Translations under genes and position numbers: made by a program
In this document: piece by piece, positions 9,410 to 18,485 of the stretch
How positions within the stretch are numbered: position 1 is the first letter of the stretch
How the letters are laid out: each line of letters begins with the position of its first letter
Source of the DNA: an uncultured Bacteroidota bacterium
Lineage (GTDB): Bacteria; Bacteroidota; Bacteroidia; NS11-12g; UBA9320
Length of the DNA: 60,515 nt
Assembly (NCBI GenBank): GCA_937124965.1
Contig: CAKZLB010000072.1
Location: 1-60,515, forward strand
Direction: 5' to 3'
Notes under the pieces: model-generated
Databases searched by the model: none
What the model saw: the letters and a program-made list of their open reading frames with translations, nothing else
What the model was told of the DNA's origin: nothing

Positions 9410-11056
9410 ATGTTTTCACAAGCAAACTTGTCAAGTTGTATGAAGTCGTTCGTAATGGGACTGCTTGACGAAAACGTACGTCAAAGTGTTATTTCTCCTG
9501 GTAGTCGCAACTTCCCAATAATAAAAGCGCTGCATTTTTTTAATGATGAAATTGAATTGCATTCTATTGTCGACGAACGGTCGGCAGGGTATGTTGGAAT
9601 CGGATTGATTCAAGCTACCCAAGCACCTGTGATGATATGTTGTACAAGCGGTACCGCAGCTTTAAATTACTATCCAGCAGTTGCGGAAGCGTTTTATGCG
9701 AAGCAGCCATTAATAATAGTTACCGCGGATCGACCAAAGGAAAGCATTGACAATTGGGAAGGGCAATCAATTCGTCAAAATAAAGTTTTTGAGCAACATA
9801 CCTGTGCATCGTATAACATTTCAGTAAATCAAACCAATCAACAATCTATTTATAAAACAGCTCGTGATGCGGTTCGAAAATCAAAAGAACTGGGAGGACC
9901 TGTGCATATTAACCTACCCTTTACTGAGCCATTTTATTCAGATTGGGATGGTGATGAAGATGTTGTAATTGATGGTTTGAATATTGAGGAGAAGCATACT
10001 GAGCCATCAGAAATGAGTGGTTTTAGACAAGATTTACAAAAGGCTAAAAGTATACTTTGGTTAAACGGAGCTTCTCACGAATTTACACAATTTGATTACC
10101 CAGAAAACTTGGTGGTTTTTTCGGATGTTATCTCCGGAAAAAATGAAACTATTAACTATTGGGATAGTATTCTATTAACCAAAAAAACGTTGGATCTAGA
10201 CTTATCTCCCGATATGATTATTACTACTGGGATGTATTTTGTGTCGAAGAAACTACGCCTTTTTTTTGCAGCGATACCTAACCTTAAACATTACCACGTT
10301 GGAAATGAGAAGCACGTCCCAACACCGTTTCAAACAAATCCGACTATACTTAATTTACCCATATTAAAGGTTCTTGATGAGGTTCAAGAGTGTTACCAAA
10401 ATACTGAATTTAAGGCATCATGGGAACACGAAGCCAGATCGTTCGAGGGTGCTTTTACAAAATTAAACTGGAATCTTTTTTCTGAGTTTTCTGCTATTAA
10501 AACCGCATACAAAGCACTTAACCCAAAATCCATTTTACAGATTTCAAGCTCAATGCCCATTCGATATGTAGGATATTTACAGCGAAGAAATGATATCAAA
10601 CATTATTCAAATAGAGGAACAAGTGGCATTGATGGTAGTACAAGCACTGCTGTTGGATTTGCAATGAAAAGCAAACAAGAGGTCGTTCTTTTTACTGGTG
10701 ACGTGGCTTTTTTATACGACAGCAATGCACTGTGGAACAGAAACTTTCCATCCAACCTAAAAATAGTTGTCTTTAACAACAACGGTGGTGGTATTTTTGA
10801 GTTAATAGAGGGACCGTCTATTCATCGTGAGGTTTTACCACTTCAAACAACAAACCATGCAATGAATATGAAAAGTATTGTTGACCAATTTGGCATAAGT
10901 TATAGCTTTTTGGATTCTATAACTGACATGAAGCAAAAAATAAAAGACTTTTTAAACACAGACGGTGCTGGAGTGTTGGAAATTCAAACAAAAAGGGAAG
11001 CAAACAAAATGTTTTACGAGCAATTCAAATCAATAGATTTTACTGAAAAACTATGA
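9410..11056 (+). CDS. menD: 2-succinyl-5-enolpyruvyl-6-hydroxy-3-cyclohexene-1-carboxylate synthase
   Basis: ThDP-dependent enzyme that adds succinic semialdehyde to isochorismate in menaquinone synthesis. The 548 residues show the N-terminal catalytic block (VISPGSRNFPIIKAL, DERSAGYVGIGLI), the PVMICCTSGTAALNYYPAVA segment, a central domain, and the C-terminal ThDP site (NRGTSGIDGSTSTAVGFAM, then GDVAFLYDSNALWN). Its stop overlaps the moaC ATG by four bases, so a menaquinone gene is translationally coupled to molybdenum-cofactor genes, which is an unusual pairing. Confidence 0.92.
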   Translation: MFSQANLSSCMKSFVMGLLDENVRQSVISPGSRNFPIIKALHFFNDEIELHSIVDERSAGYVGIGLIQATQAPVMICCTSGTAALNYYPAVAEAFYAKQPLIIVTADRPKESIDNWEGQSIRQNKVFEQHTCASYNISVNQTNQQSIYKTARDAVRKSKELGGPVHINLPFTEPFYSDWDGDEDVVIDGLNIEEKHTEPSEMSGFRQDLQKAKSILWLNGASHEFTQFDYPENLVVFSDVISGKNETINYWDSILLTKKTLDLDLSPDMIITTGMYFVSKKLRLFFAAIPNLKHYHVGNEKHVPTPFQTNPTILNLPILKVLDEVQECYQNTEFKASWEHEARSFEGAFTKLNWNLFSEFSAIKTAYKALNPKSILQISSSMPIRYVGYLQRRNDIKHYSNRGTSGIDGSTSTAVGFAMKSKQEVVLFTGDVAFLYDSNALWNRNFPSNLKIVVFNNNGGGIFELIEGPSIHREVLPLQTTNHAMNMKSIVDQFGISYSFLDSITDMKQKIKDFLNTDGAGVLEIQTKREANKMFYEQFKSIDFTEKL

Positions 11057-11526
11057 AGGACTTGAGTCATTTAGATAAAAATGGAAACCCAAAAATGGTT
11101 GATGTTGGCAATAAAGAGGTGACCCAACGAATAGCCACGGCTCGAACGCTAATTGAGCTACCTGAAAATATAGTGGATTTGTTTGCTAATTCAGATATTC
11201 AAACGAAAAAGGGACCGGTATTTCAGACGGCAATCCTTGCGGGAATAATGGCAGCAAAAAAAACGTCAGACTTGATACCATTATGCCACCCATTAGCATT
11301 AAATAAGTGTGATGTAGATATTAACTTATTCGAAAGAATTGTTACTATAGAATGTACTGTTGGATGCAATGGCAAAACGGGTGTCGAAATGGAAGCTTTG
11401 ACTGGAGCAACTGTTGCTGCACTAACAATATATGATATGTGTAAAGCATTAAGCCATAATATAGTTTTAAAGGAAACCAAGCTGATACACAAATCAGGAG
11501 GTAAAAACGATTATACAAGTGACTAA
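11053..11526 (+). CDS. moaC: Cyclic pyranopterin monophosphate synthase
   Basis: MoaC converts the MoaA product to cyclic pyranopterin monophosphate in the first stage of molybdenum cofactor synthesis. The 157-residue protein has the signature DLIPLCHPLALNKCDVDI, the TGVEMEALTGATVAALTIYD block and the C-terminal KSGGK motif, and a length normal for the family. It is coupled to menD upstream and overlaps the next gene by eight bases. A perfect AGGAGG at 11496-11501 precedes the GTG start of the downstream gene, rare in this phylum. Confidence 0.95.
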   Translation: MKDLSHLDKNGNPKMVDVGNKEVTQRIATARTLIELPENIVDLFANSDIQTKKGPVFQTAILAGIMAAKKTSDLIPLCHPLALNKCDVDINLFERIVTIECTVGCNGKTGVEMEALTGATVAALTIYDMCKALSHNIVLKETKLIHKSGGKNDYTSD

Positions 11527-12652
11527 AAAGCATACAAAACATAGCACACTAAATCGTCCTAAATTTGGCGATTATGGTAGAGTTGAGATCGCTTTAGTTG
11601 GAACAAAATGTTCCATAATTCAGGAAGTTGCCAACGCAATTATAAAAAGACTGTCTTCAGATTATTCAATCGCGTATGTCGATTCAGATCATAGTGCGTT
11701 CGATAATCCGAATAAAGGAGATTATTTAGATGCGGGTGCATCTAGTTACGTTATAGACAAACAAGAGAGTTACGCTTTGAAGCAAAATGCGGTCTTGAGT
11801 AAATGGGATTCTAACGTTTTCCTTAATGACAAGGACGTAGTATTGTTGAATGGAAATCATCATAAAGGTCAAAACCAGATTCTGTTTGTTGATGGATCCA
11901 AAGAAAAATCAGTCATCAAAAGACTAAACCAATTGACGAATGTGATAGGTTTAATACATGTGGATGGCAATCTTCCCAAAGAAGTAAGCGATCATGTAAA
12001 CGCCAATCACATTCCAACCTTTTCTCTTAATCAACACAATGAAATCGCTGGTTTAGTTGAATTAACGATAAAAAAGAACACTCCTCCAATCAAAGCATTA
12101 ATTCTTGCAGGTGGGAAAAGTACCCGAATGGGCGCGGACAAAGCAACTCTAGTTTACAATCAACAAAAGCAACTAGACCGAATATCTGAAGTACTTCAAA
12201 CTTCCGTTAATAATGTTTTTGTAAGTATAAGACCAGATCAATCATTAGACACGAATTTGCCTACCATAACTGATGCTTTTTACGGATTAGGTCCCATGGG
12301 AGCAATTCTTAGTGCTTTTCAGTCTGACCCGAATGCAGCTTGGTTGGTAGTAGCATGTGATTTACCTTTTGTAGATGAAAGTGTTCTTGATGAGCTTATT
12401 TCACAGCGTTCGTCAAAACATATTGCAACAGCGTTTTTAAATCATGAAACAGGATTTGCTGAACCACTAATTGCTTTGTGGGAACCTAAAAGCTATATGA
12501 GGATGTTGCAGTTTTTGGCAATGGGTTATAGTTGTCCACGGAAGGTTTTAATCAATTCTGATACACATTTACTAACGCCATCAAACCCTTCAAAACTAGC
12601 AAACATCAACACACCGGAAGAATACAGGTTAGCAAAAGAACGACTAGATTAA
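11519..12652 (+). CDS. mobA: Molybdenum cofactor guanylyltransferase-like protein with N-terminal MobB-like domain
   Basis: The C-terminal half (from about residue 190) is a nucleotidyltransferase of the MobA type: IKALILAGGKSTRMGADKAT, a following GPMGAILSAFQ and WLVVACDLPFVDE. It would add a nucleotide to molybdopterin. The N-terminal ~185 residues (KFGDYGRVEIALVGTKCSII) look like a degenerate nucleotide-binding MobB-like domain without a clear Walker A. Such fusions are common in this phylum, so I treat the symbol as probable only. The start is a GTG at 11519 that overlaps moaC. An in-frame upstream alternative is absent. Confidence 0.8.
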   Translation: MTKKHTKHSTLNRPKFGDYGRVEIALVGTKCSIIQEVANAIIKRLSSDYSIAYVDSDHSAFDNPNKGDYLDAGASSYVIDKQESYALKQNAVLSKWDSNVFLNDKDVVLLNGNHHKGQNQILFVDGSKEKSVIKRLNQLTNVIGLIHVDGNLPKEVSDHVNANHIPTFSLNQHNEIAGLVELTIKKNTPPIKALILAGGKSTRMGADKATLVYNQQKQLDRISEVLQTSVNNVFVSIRPDQSLDTNLPTITDAFYGLGPMGAILSAFQSDPNAAWLVVACDLPFVDESVLDELISQRSSKHIATAFLNHETGFAEPLIALWEPKSYMRMLQFLAMGYSCPRKVLINSDTHLLTPSNPSKLANINTPEEYRLAKERLD

Positions 12653-13645
12653 ATGGAAAATCGTTACTCACGACAACTTAAAGTTCCAGGTATAGGGAGT
12701 GAAGGCCAAAAAAGACTTGAGAAATCAAGTGTTCTAATTATTGGTTGTGGAGGACTAGGTTGTCCATGTGCGTTATCGTTGAGCAGAGCTGGCATTGGTC
12801 GAATTGGTTTGGTAGATGCAGATACAATTAGTTTTTCAAACCTGCATAGACAGACCTTGTTTGTTGAACGAGATGTTGATTCTTTCAAGGTTGATGTCGC
12901 AAAAGAACGATTACTAGAAGGAAACTCAGCGTGCCAAATTGATTCATTCAATACACGTTTTACCACTTCAAATTATCAGGAATTACTCAATCCGTATGAT
13001 ATAATCATCGATGCAACGGATAACTTTGAAACGCGTTATTTAATTAACGATGCGTGCGTGGCAATGTATAAACCACTTGTTTATGGCGCTGCAAATCAGA
13101 CTGAAGGACAATTGGCTGTTTTTAACCTAAACGAAAGTGGTCAGCTCAGGGATCTCTTTCCAGAATTTCCAGAAGTAGGGACAATACAAAACTGCGAGGA
13201 AGCAGGCGTTTTAGGGCCAATTACTGGAATAATAGGTGATCTAATGGCAATGGAAGTGATAAAGATAATTACGTCTATTGGAGAGCCTTTAACCAACCAA
13301 CTTGTTCAGTTTAATGGGTTGGATACAAGTTTCCATAGAATACGGTATAAAAAACTGGAAGGTCATAAGGAATCAGTTCTAAACATTAAGGAGCCACTTT
13401 CAATTTCTTGGGATATTTTTAGAAAGAGGTATGAAAGAGATTATATATTGGTTGATGTTCGGACGATTGAAGAACGTGAAACTCAAAATTTAGGTGGGAA
13501 ACATATTCCGCTAGATGAACTTGGTAGTCACATAAAAAAAACTACATCAGATAAATTTGTGTTTTATTGTAAAAGTGGTCAACGTGCTCGGAAAGCATGT
13601 TTGTTAGTTGAGCAACTTGACATAGACGCAATGTACATTCAGTAA
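12653..13645 (+). CDS. moeB: MoeB/ThiF-family adenylyltransferase with C-terminal rhodanese domain
   Basis: Residues 1-240 form a ThiF-type adenylating domain (SVLIIGCGGLGCPCALSLSR, then GLVDADTISFSNLHRQTLF and DATDNFETRYLIND). Residues 250-330 form a rhodanese domain (YILVDVRTIEERE ... FVFYCKSGQRARKAC) with the catalytic Cys in YCKSGQR. It would adenylate and feed sulfur to MoaD. Both CxxC pairs that bind zinc in E. coli MoeB are replaced (SGQLRDLFP in place of CYRC, and no CxxC near residue 225), while NCEEAGVLG is kept. It starts directly after the previous stop. Confidence 0.88.
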   Translation: MENRYSRQLKVPGIGSEGQKRLEKSSVLIIGCGGLGCPCALSLSRAGIGRIGLVDADTISFSNLHRQTLFVERDVDSFKVDVAKERLLEGNSACQIDSFNTRFTTSNYQELLNPYDIIIDATDNFETRYLINDACVAMYKPLVYGAANQTEGQLAVFNLNESGQLRDLFPEFPEVGTIQNCEEAGVLGPITGIIGDLMAMEVIKIITSIGEPLTNQLVQFNGLDTSFHRIRYKKLEGHKESVLNIKEPLSISWDIFRKRYERDYILVDVRTIEERETQNLGGKHIPLDELGSHIKKTTSDKFVFYCKSGQRARKACLLVEQLDIDAMYIQ

Positions 13646-13647
13646 CA

Positions 13648-14883
13648 TTACTTTTTCTTTTTGCGTTTTTTTGTTTTTTGATGAATCTCTTCATTCTTGA
13701 TTAAGCTTTTCCAATCTGCATGGGCATCTCTTGAAAAATCTAACGTTTCCGAATAGGTGTGAATATTTATCTCCTGAACGGGTAACTCATCACCAATAAA
13801 TGATTCAATATCTTCTTTAAGTGTTTCCTCTTCGGGACTGCAAAAGGAAATTGCGCTCCCTTTTTGAGTGCCTCGGCCTGTTCTACCTACACGGTGAACA
13901 TAGTTTTCTGCAAGTTCAGGCAAATCATAGTTTATTACAATATCAACGTTAGGGATATCAATACCACGAGCGCTGATATCAGTTGCAATTAACAAACGAC
14001 AGTCACCAGATTTGAATGCCTTCATTGTGGAAGTTCGCTCATCGTCCGTCTTGTCACTATGAATCGTTAATGCATCAATCTCAACTCTTTCCATTGCTGC
14101 TTTTACACGCTCTGCTCTGACTTTGGTTCGAACAAAACATAAAATTTTACTCTCAGGATAGTCGTTCATTATTCGCTCCAGAAAGAACCGTTTGTCATCC
14201 ATTTTTACATGAATTAGTGAATGACTTACGCTTTTTGCAACTGGGTTCTTGGGTGAGATTTGTATTCGTATTGGGTTTTGAACGATGGAGTATGCGAGCT
14301 TTTTTATTCTTGGATTAATGGTCGCTGAAAAAAACAGAGTCTGACGTTTTTTGGGGATAAACCGAAGTAAATCCTTAATGTCTTTAATAAAACCCATATC
14401 TAACATATGGTCAGCCTCATCAAGAACCAAAATTTTGAGCTCTTCTAATTGCAGGTAGCCCTGACTTCGTAGATCAAATAGACGACCTGGAGTGGCGATT
14501 ACTATGTCTACACCCTCGGTTAGTCTGGTGATTTGTTTTTCTTGGCTCACACCGCCATGAACGCACAAAATTTCGATGGGAAGGTTCTTGGAAAAGTCTT
14601 CAAAAACACTGGAAATTTGTTGGGCTAACTCATGTGTTGGTGCCATAACAACACACTGCACAAACCCTTTTTTGTTTTTTCGTCCTAACTTAAGTATGTT
14701 TTCAATTACTGGGATTGCGAATGCCGCTGTTTTACCTGTACCAGTTTGTGCAATACCGAGTATATCCTCCCGTTTCAGAATTGGTGGAATCGATTTGAAT
14801 TGAATGTCGGTTGGTTTCTTAAAACCCTTTTCTGCGATGTTCTTTTTTAAAACTTGCGATATGCGATATTCTTCAAATTTCAT
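13648..14883 (-). CDS. DEAD-box ATP-dependent RNA helicase (RhlE-like)
   Basis: The 411-residue helicase core is complete: Q motif (FKKPTDIQFKSIPPILK), Walker A (AQTGTGKTAAF), PTHELAQQ, GVDIVIATPGRL, DEAD (LVLDEADHMLDMGF), SAT (FFSATINPRIKK), and the C-terminal motifs (LIATDISARGIDI, HRVGRTGRGTQKG). It ends in a basic Lys-rich tail, as in RhlE-like cold-adaptation and rRNA-maturation helicases. It is convergent with moeB, 2 bases between stops, and heads leftward from moaE with a 16-base gap. Confidence 0.92.
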   Translation of the reverse strand: MKFEEYRISQVLKKNIAEKGFKKPTDIQFKSIPPILKREDILGIAQTGTGKTAAFAIPVIENILKLGRKNKKGFVQCVVMAPTHELAQQISSVFEDFSKNLPIEILCVHGGVSQEKQITRLTEGVDIVIATPGRLFDLRSQGYLQLEELKILVLDEADHMLDMGFIKDIKDLLRFIPKKRQTLFFSATINPRIKKLAYSIVQNPIRIQISPKNPVAKSVSHSLIHVKMDDKRFFLERIMNDYPESKILCFVRTKVRAERVKAAMERVEIDALTIHSDKTDDERTSTMKAFKSGDCRLLIATDISARGIDIPNVDIVINYDLPELAENYVHRVGRTGRGTQKGSAISFCSPEEETLKEDIESFIGDELPVQEINIHTYSETLDFSRDAHADWKSLIKNEEIHQKTKKRKKKK

Positions 14884-14899
14884 TACACAAAGTTAAGTT

Positions 14900-15319
14900 T
14901 TAAGGATGAGCAGAGACCCATACTTCTCCGCCGGTAAAGAATTCTTTTTTCCAAATTGGAACGGTCGTTTTAAGAGTATCTATCGCAAATTCACAGGCAT
15001 CAAAAGCTGCTTTTCTGTGTGATGAACCAACCGCTATTACAACAGGAATTTCGCCGATGTTTAATTCTCCGTATCTATGATGAATTGCAATAGAAGCAAT
15101 CTCGAACTTATTGAGTGCAGTTAGAGCAACCTTTTCCATTTCTTTGACAGCCATTGGTTTATAGGTCTCAAACAACAGTTTTTCAACGTTCTTACTGTCT
15201 GTATGGTTTCTAACAGTTCCAACAAATAGCACCTCTGCACCGTTTTTTGGATGAGATACAAACTCTCGACACCTAGTTATGTCTAAAGGCTTTTCTGTTA
15301 AATGGATTGATTTTATCAC
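14900..15319 (-). CDS. moaE: Molybdopterin synthase catalytic subunit
   Basis: MoaE with MoaD forms molybdopterin synthase, which inserts two sulfurs into the pterin. In the 139 residues I see the N-terminal TGEK-like opening (FVGTVRNHTDSKNVEKLLFE), HHRYGELNIGEIPVVIAVGS, HRKAAFDACEFAIDTLKTTVPIWKKEFF split over positions 95-120 with the conserved HR and WKKE residues, and a typical length. It lies 114 bases downstream of moaD, so it may be a separate unit. Confidence 0.93.
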   Translation of the reverse strand: MIKSIHLTEKPLDITRCREFVSHPKNGAEVLFVGTVRNHTDSKNVEKLLFETYKPMAVKEMEKVALTALNKFEIASIAIHHRYGELNIGEIPVVIAVGSSHRKAAFDACEFAIDTLKTTVPIWKKEFFTGGEVWVSAHP

Positions 15320-15433
15320 TTTTATTATTTCAACAATATGTTTGAATGTTTAACGTTATACCGCTTTAAAACTAAAAAATGTTAACCTTACTTTTTATTT
15401 ACATGGTTCGTCAAGCGTATCAAGCAAAGCGAA

Positions 15434-15670
15434 CTAACCTCCGCTAACAGGAGGGATAAGCGCCACAACGTCGTTCTGTTCAATTTTGTCCTCCTCGGCA
15501 GCGTAAACTTCATTTACCGCTATTGCAAGAGAATTCAAAGACTTAAGATTTGGGTACAACTCTATAAGTCGATTTTTTAGATGAGCTACAGTCGACAATG
15601 AGTCATCGTTTAGTTCAATTTCTGATTGTCCGATATATTCTTTCGTAATTCCGAATGCTAAAATTTTCAT
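15434..15670 (-). CDS. moaD: Molybdopterin synthase sulfur carrier subunit
   Basis: The 78-residue ubiquitin-like protein ends in the required Gly-Gly (ALIPPVSGG), which is adenylated by MoeB and thiocarboxylated. The ATG overlaps the end of the TauE exporter gene (ATGA), so the two are coupled. It would work with MoaE and the rhodanese-bearing MoeB in the same cluster. Confidence 0.93.
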   Translation of the reverse strand: MKILAFGITKEYIGQSEIELNDDSLSTVAHLKNRLIELYPNLKSLNSLAIAVNEVYAAEEDKIEQNDVVALIPPVSGG

Positions 15671-16404
15671 GCAATTAATACCTTATAAATAAGTCGTAAA
15701 GAAGCAAAGATAACGAGTGCTGCTGTGAGTGCACGTACTTTTGATTGACTAATCCAGGATACTGTTATGCGAGACCCTATTTGTCCTCCAACCAACACTG
15801 CAACAATAAAAAGCAGTAACTGCTTATAATCTATCGATGGGGATGTTGAGACCATTTGACCTAAAAGACCAAAAATTGAATTAACCAAGATAAAAAAGCT
15901 TGCGGTAGCGGCGATTACTTTTGGCTTATCCCATCGCATTAAATGTAGAATTGGAGCGAGAAAAATTCCACCGCCAATACCAACTAAACCCGATAAGAAA
16001 CCGATAGCCCCTCCGATAACAGCGTTTGAGAACTTGTTGGATGATTTTACTAAAGGGTTTTGATCATTTTTGATTGAAACCATCAGCACGCCTGCAAAAA
16101 ATAGGGCAAACGCCAGTGTGATAAAAAATACATTACTCTTTAGTTGGATGGTACCACCTAGAAATGCCATAGGGATACTCGTAATTGCAAAAGGCCAAAC
16201 TTTTGAAATAGAAAGAATTTTGTTTTTTACAAAGTGATATGTTCCTCCTGAAACAACTACAATATTGCAGCAAAGGGCAATAAATCGAAGTTGCGCGGGA
16301 TCCGAATCGTAAAACGAAAGAATAGCGATATATCCCGAACCTCCACCAAAACCAACTGTAGCATAAAGCAAAGCGATGATAAAAAATAAAACCGCTTGGA
16401 CCAT
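15667..16404 (-). CDS. TauE/SafE-family sulfite or anion exporter
   Basis: The 245-residue protein is almost wholly hydrophobic, with about eight membrane spans and paired internal halves typical of TSUP/TauE transporters (LLYATVGFGGGSGYIAIL at the N-terminus and GFLSGLVGIGGGIFLAPIL in the second half). Substrates in the family are sulfite, sulfonates or molybdate-related anions. The placement between Moco genes makes molybdate or sulfur handling a reasonable guess. It is linked to a small membrane gene upstream by a one-base TAATG overlap and to moaD downstream by ATGA. Confidence 0.85.
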   Translation of the reverse strand: MVQAVLFFIIALLYATVGFGGGSGYIAILSFYDSDPAQLRFIALCCNIVVVSGGTYHFVKNKILSISKVWPFAITSIPMAFLGGTIQLKSNVFFITLAFALFFAGVLMVSIKNDQNPLVKSSNKFSNAVIGGAIGFLSGLVGIGGGIFLAPILHLMRWDKPKVIAATASFFILVNSIFGLLGQMVSTSPSIDYKQLLLFIVAVLVGGQIGSRITVSWISQSKVRALTAALVIFASLRLIYKVLIA

Positions 16405-16538
16405 TAATTATCTCTTTTTTCGAAAGACTCTAGACGTTTTAGTTTAATTCTTCTGAAAACAAGGTAAATGAGCAATATAAGTGCCGCTATAAAAAGCACT
16501 CCTTCTAATCCGATAATGACGTATGGGATGACTTCCAT
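16404..16538 (-). CDS. Small single-span membrane protein (44 residues)
   Basis: A 135-base frame reads MEVIPYVIIGLEGVLFIAAL, then LILLIYLVFRRIKLKRLESF and EKRDN. One strong membrane span lies at about residues 6-29, followed by a basic cytoplasmic tail. It is very short, but its stop and start are both coupled by TAATG overlaps (16538-16540 with the YbjQ gene upstream; 16404-16406 with the exporter downstream). That arrangement is strong evidence for a real gene. Function is unknown, and it may be a subunit or regulator of the exporter. Confidence 0.72.
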   Translation of the reverse strand: MEVIPYVIIGLEGVLFIAALILLIYLVFRRIKLKRLESFEKRDN

Positions 16539-16852
16539 TAAGATAATTTTACAGCGGTCCCATAGGCAAGAATTTCTGCAGTGCCTTGCATAATCATGGC
16601 AGTTGTGAGTCGAACATTGACTACTGCGTCTGCTCCTAAACTTTTAGCATCTGCAAGCATTCGATCCATAGCTTGCTCACGGCTTTCCGCTTGAAGTTTG
16701 GTGTATTCTTCAATTTCGCCACCAACAATATTTTTAAGACCAGCAAATATGTCTCTTCCAATATTTCGTGCACGAACCGTGCTTCCCCTAGCAATTCCCA
16801 GGATTTCCGTTACTTGTTTTCCTGGAACGTTTTCAGTTGTAGTAATAATCAT
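16538..16852 (-). CDS. YbjQ family protein
   Basis: A 104-residue protein of the YbjQ (UPF0145) heavy-metal-binding-domain family: MIITTTENVPGKQVTEILGI at the N-terminus, RNIGRDIFAGLKNIVGGEI in the middle and a hydrophobic LGADAVVNVRLTTAMI toward the end. The family forms oligomeric rings of unknown role. Its stop overlaps the start of the small membrane gene by one base. Confidence 0.9.
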   Translation of the reverse strand: MIITTTENVPGKQVTEILGIARGSTVRARNIGRDIFAGLKNIVGGEIEEYTKLQAESREQAMDRMLADAKSLGADAVVNVRLTTAMIMQGTAEILAYGTAVKLS

Positions 16853-16906
16853 AGCACCAAGATACGAAAGGGTAAGTAATTTCTGGTAAGTGTTTTTATA
16901 TAACAG

Positions 16907-17881
16907 TTATTTTTTTCTATTAATCACAAAATCAAGTAGGTCAATCAAGGATTGCTTGTTTCCTGTATCTGGAATAGAATTTAAGACATTTAACGCCTTT
17001 TGGTGATATTCTTTGAGGTGTTTCTTAGCGTAGTCTAATCCACCTTGATTAATCACAAAGTCAATTACTTTGGTAACGCTAGCTTTATCTTTTTTGTCAG
17101 ATTTGATTATTCGAATGATGCTCTTACGGGTGCTTCTGTCGACTTGCTGAAGTGCATGAATTAGAGGAAGTGTCATCTTCTTTTCTTTGATATCGATACC
17201 TGTTGGTTTTCCGATGTCACTATCTCCATAATCAAAAAGGTCGTCTTTAATTTGAAAGGCAATTCCGGTGTACAAACCAAACTCAGACATTTTCTTGATA
17301 GTCTCCTCACTTGTCGTAGTAGACGCAGCGCCTATGGCACAACAACTAGAAATTAAGGACGCAGTTTTTTTGGAGATAATATCGTAATACACCTCTTCGG
17401 TTATATCTAATCGACGCGCTTTTTCCATTTGAAGAAGTTCACCTTCACTCATTTCCTCGACGGCTGTTGATAGAATTTCGAGCATATCGAAATCTTTGTT
17501 TCGCAATGAAAGCAAAAGCCCTTTTGATAATAGATAATCACCAACTAAAACGGCAATTTTGTTTTTCCAAAGAGCATTTATTGAAAAGAAACCTCTGCGT
17601 TTGTCTGCATCATCAACTACATCATCGTGAACAAGAGTTGCAGTATGTAAAAGTTCAACAAGAGAAGCGCCTCTAAAACTTCGTTCATTAATTTCACCAA
17701 AGAGTTTTGCGCTAAGTAACACGAACATTGGGCGCATTTGTTTGCCCTTTCGCTTAACGATATAAGTCATGATTGTATCAAGCAGGGCAACCCTACTTTT
17801 CATGCTTTTACGAAAGCGTTTTTCAAATTCAACCAATTCTGTCGAAATGGGTTGTTGAATATCTTTAAGACTAATGCTCAT
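16907..17881 (-). CDS. Polyprenyl diphosphate synthase
   Basis: This trans-isoprenyl diphosphate synthase makes long-chain prenyl diphosphates (for menaquinone side chains). The 324 residues contain the first aspartate-rich motif (LVHDDVVDDADKRRG), the second (IKDDLFDYGDSDIGKPTG) and RPMFVLLSAKLFG of the family's first conserved region. It would supply a lipid tail for the menaquinone pathway that also uses menD. It is a lone gene with no partner overlap. Confidence 0.9.
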   Translation of the reverse strand: MSISLKDIQQPISTELVEFEKRFRKSMKSRVALLDTIMTYIVKRKGKQMRPMFVLLSAKLFGEINERSFRGASLVELLHTATLVHDDVVDDADKRRGFFSINALWKNKIAVLVGDYLLSKGLLLSLRNKDFDMLEILSTAVEEMSEGELLQMEKARRLDITEEVYYDIISKKTASLISSCCAIGAASTTTSEETIKKMSEFGLYTGIAFQIKDDLFDYGDSDIGKPTGIDIKEKKMTLPLIHALQQVDRSTRKSIIRIIKSDKKDKASVTKVIDFVINQGGLDYAKKHLKEYHQKALNVLNSIPDTGNKQSLIDLLDFVINRKK

Positions 17882-17944
17882 GTATCCGATAACTGGACTA
17901 AAGTGTTTGCAATATAGTTTTTAATGCGTGGTCTAAAATAAAAA

Positions 17945-17976
17945 CAATAAAAAAAGGGCTTTGTTTAAAGCCCTTT
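17945..17976 (-). terminator. Rho-independent terminator of the exb operon
   Basis: A perfect 10-bp stem (AAAGGGCTTT at 17953-17962 with AAAGCCCTTT at 17967-17976) closes a four-base loop. Read on the minus strand it is followed by a T-rich run, so it ends the ExbD/TolQ transcript 19 bases past the last stop. Confidence 0.88.
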
Positions 17977-17994
17977 ACATTAATGAAGTATTTT

Positions 17995-18471
17995 TTATTC
18001 TTTAACTTCTCCTTCAGATGCGGAGTAAAGAAGTTTCAATGAATTAATTTTTCGTAACTCTTGTTTTATATCTTGTATCAACCCCATTTTTACTGATTTG
18101 TCAGCCTTGATTGCGGTGGTTAGATAATCTCTAATTGCTTCAGGGTGTTCATTCTTTTTGAGTGTAATATAGGTTTGAACTCCATTGGCTCCTTCCACTT
18201 GCCCAAATTTATCATCAAATTGAATTCGTGGAGCTGTTCCGCTAACAGCTGCATTAATTGGAGGACCAACAAGGATGTGGTTAACCCATGATTTTTTCTC
18301 AATTTTTTCAACTTCAGAAACAGTTGGAACTGCAGTTTTTACAAGTACCGTAGGGTCTCGCATCTTCGTTGCAACCATGAAGAAGAATAAAAGCATGAAT
18401 ACAATATCAGGCAATGCCGACGTGTTAATCGCCGGTAACTCTTTGCCTTTATTTTTTTTAAATTTTGACAT
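17995..18471 (-). CDS. Biopolymer transport protein ExbD/TolR (second copy)
   Basis: A 158-residue protein with an N-terminal membrane span carrying the conserved proton-channel aspartate (INTSALPDIVFMLLFFFMVA, with Asp near residue 20) and a periplasmic tail. It works with a TolQ/ExbB-type protein to couple the proton gradient to the outer membrane. It differs from the copy upstream in the tail and length, so the two may form a heteromer. It is last in the operon, 14 bases from the gene upstream. Confidence 0.9.
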   Translation of the reverse strand: MSKFKKNKGKELPAINTSALPDIVFMLLFFFMVATKMRDPTVLVKTAVPTVSEVEKIEKKSWVNHILVGPPINAAVSGTAPRIQFDDKFGQVEGANGVQTYITLKKNEHPEAIRDYLTTAIKADKSVKMGLIQDIKQELRKINSLKLLYSASEGEVKE

Positions 18472-18485
18472 GATTGACCTTTTAA

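Noticed and set aside
9410-13645. Reverse-strand frames inside the menaquinone and Moco genes
   Set aside because: They have no family motifs, no start context and lie wholly under strong genes.
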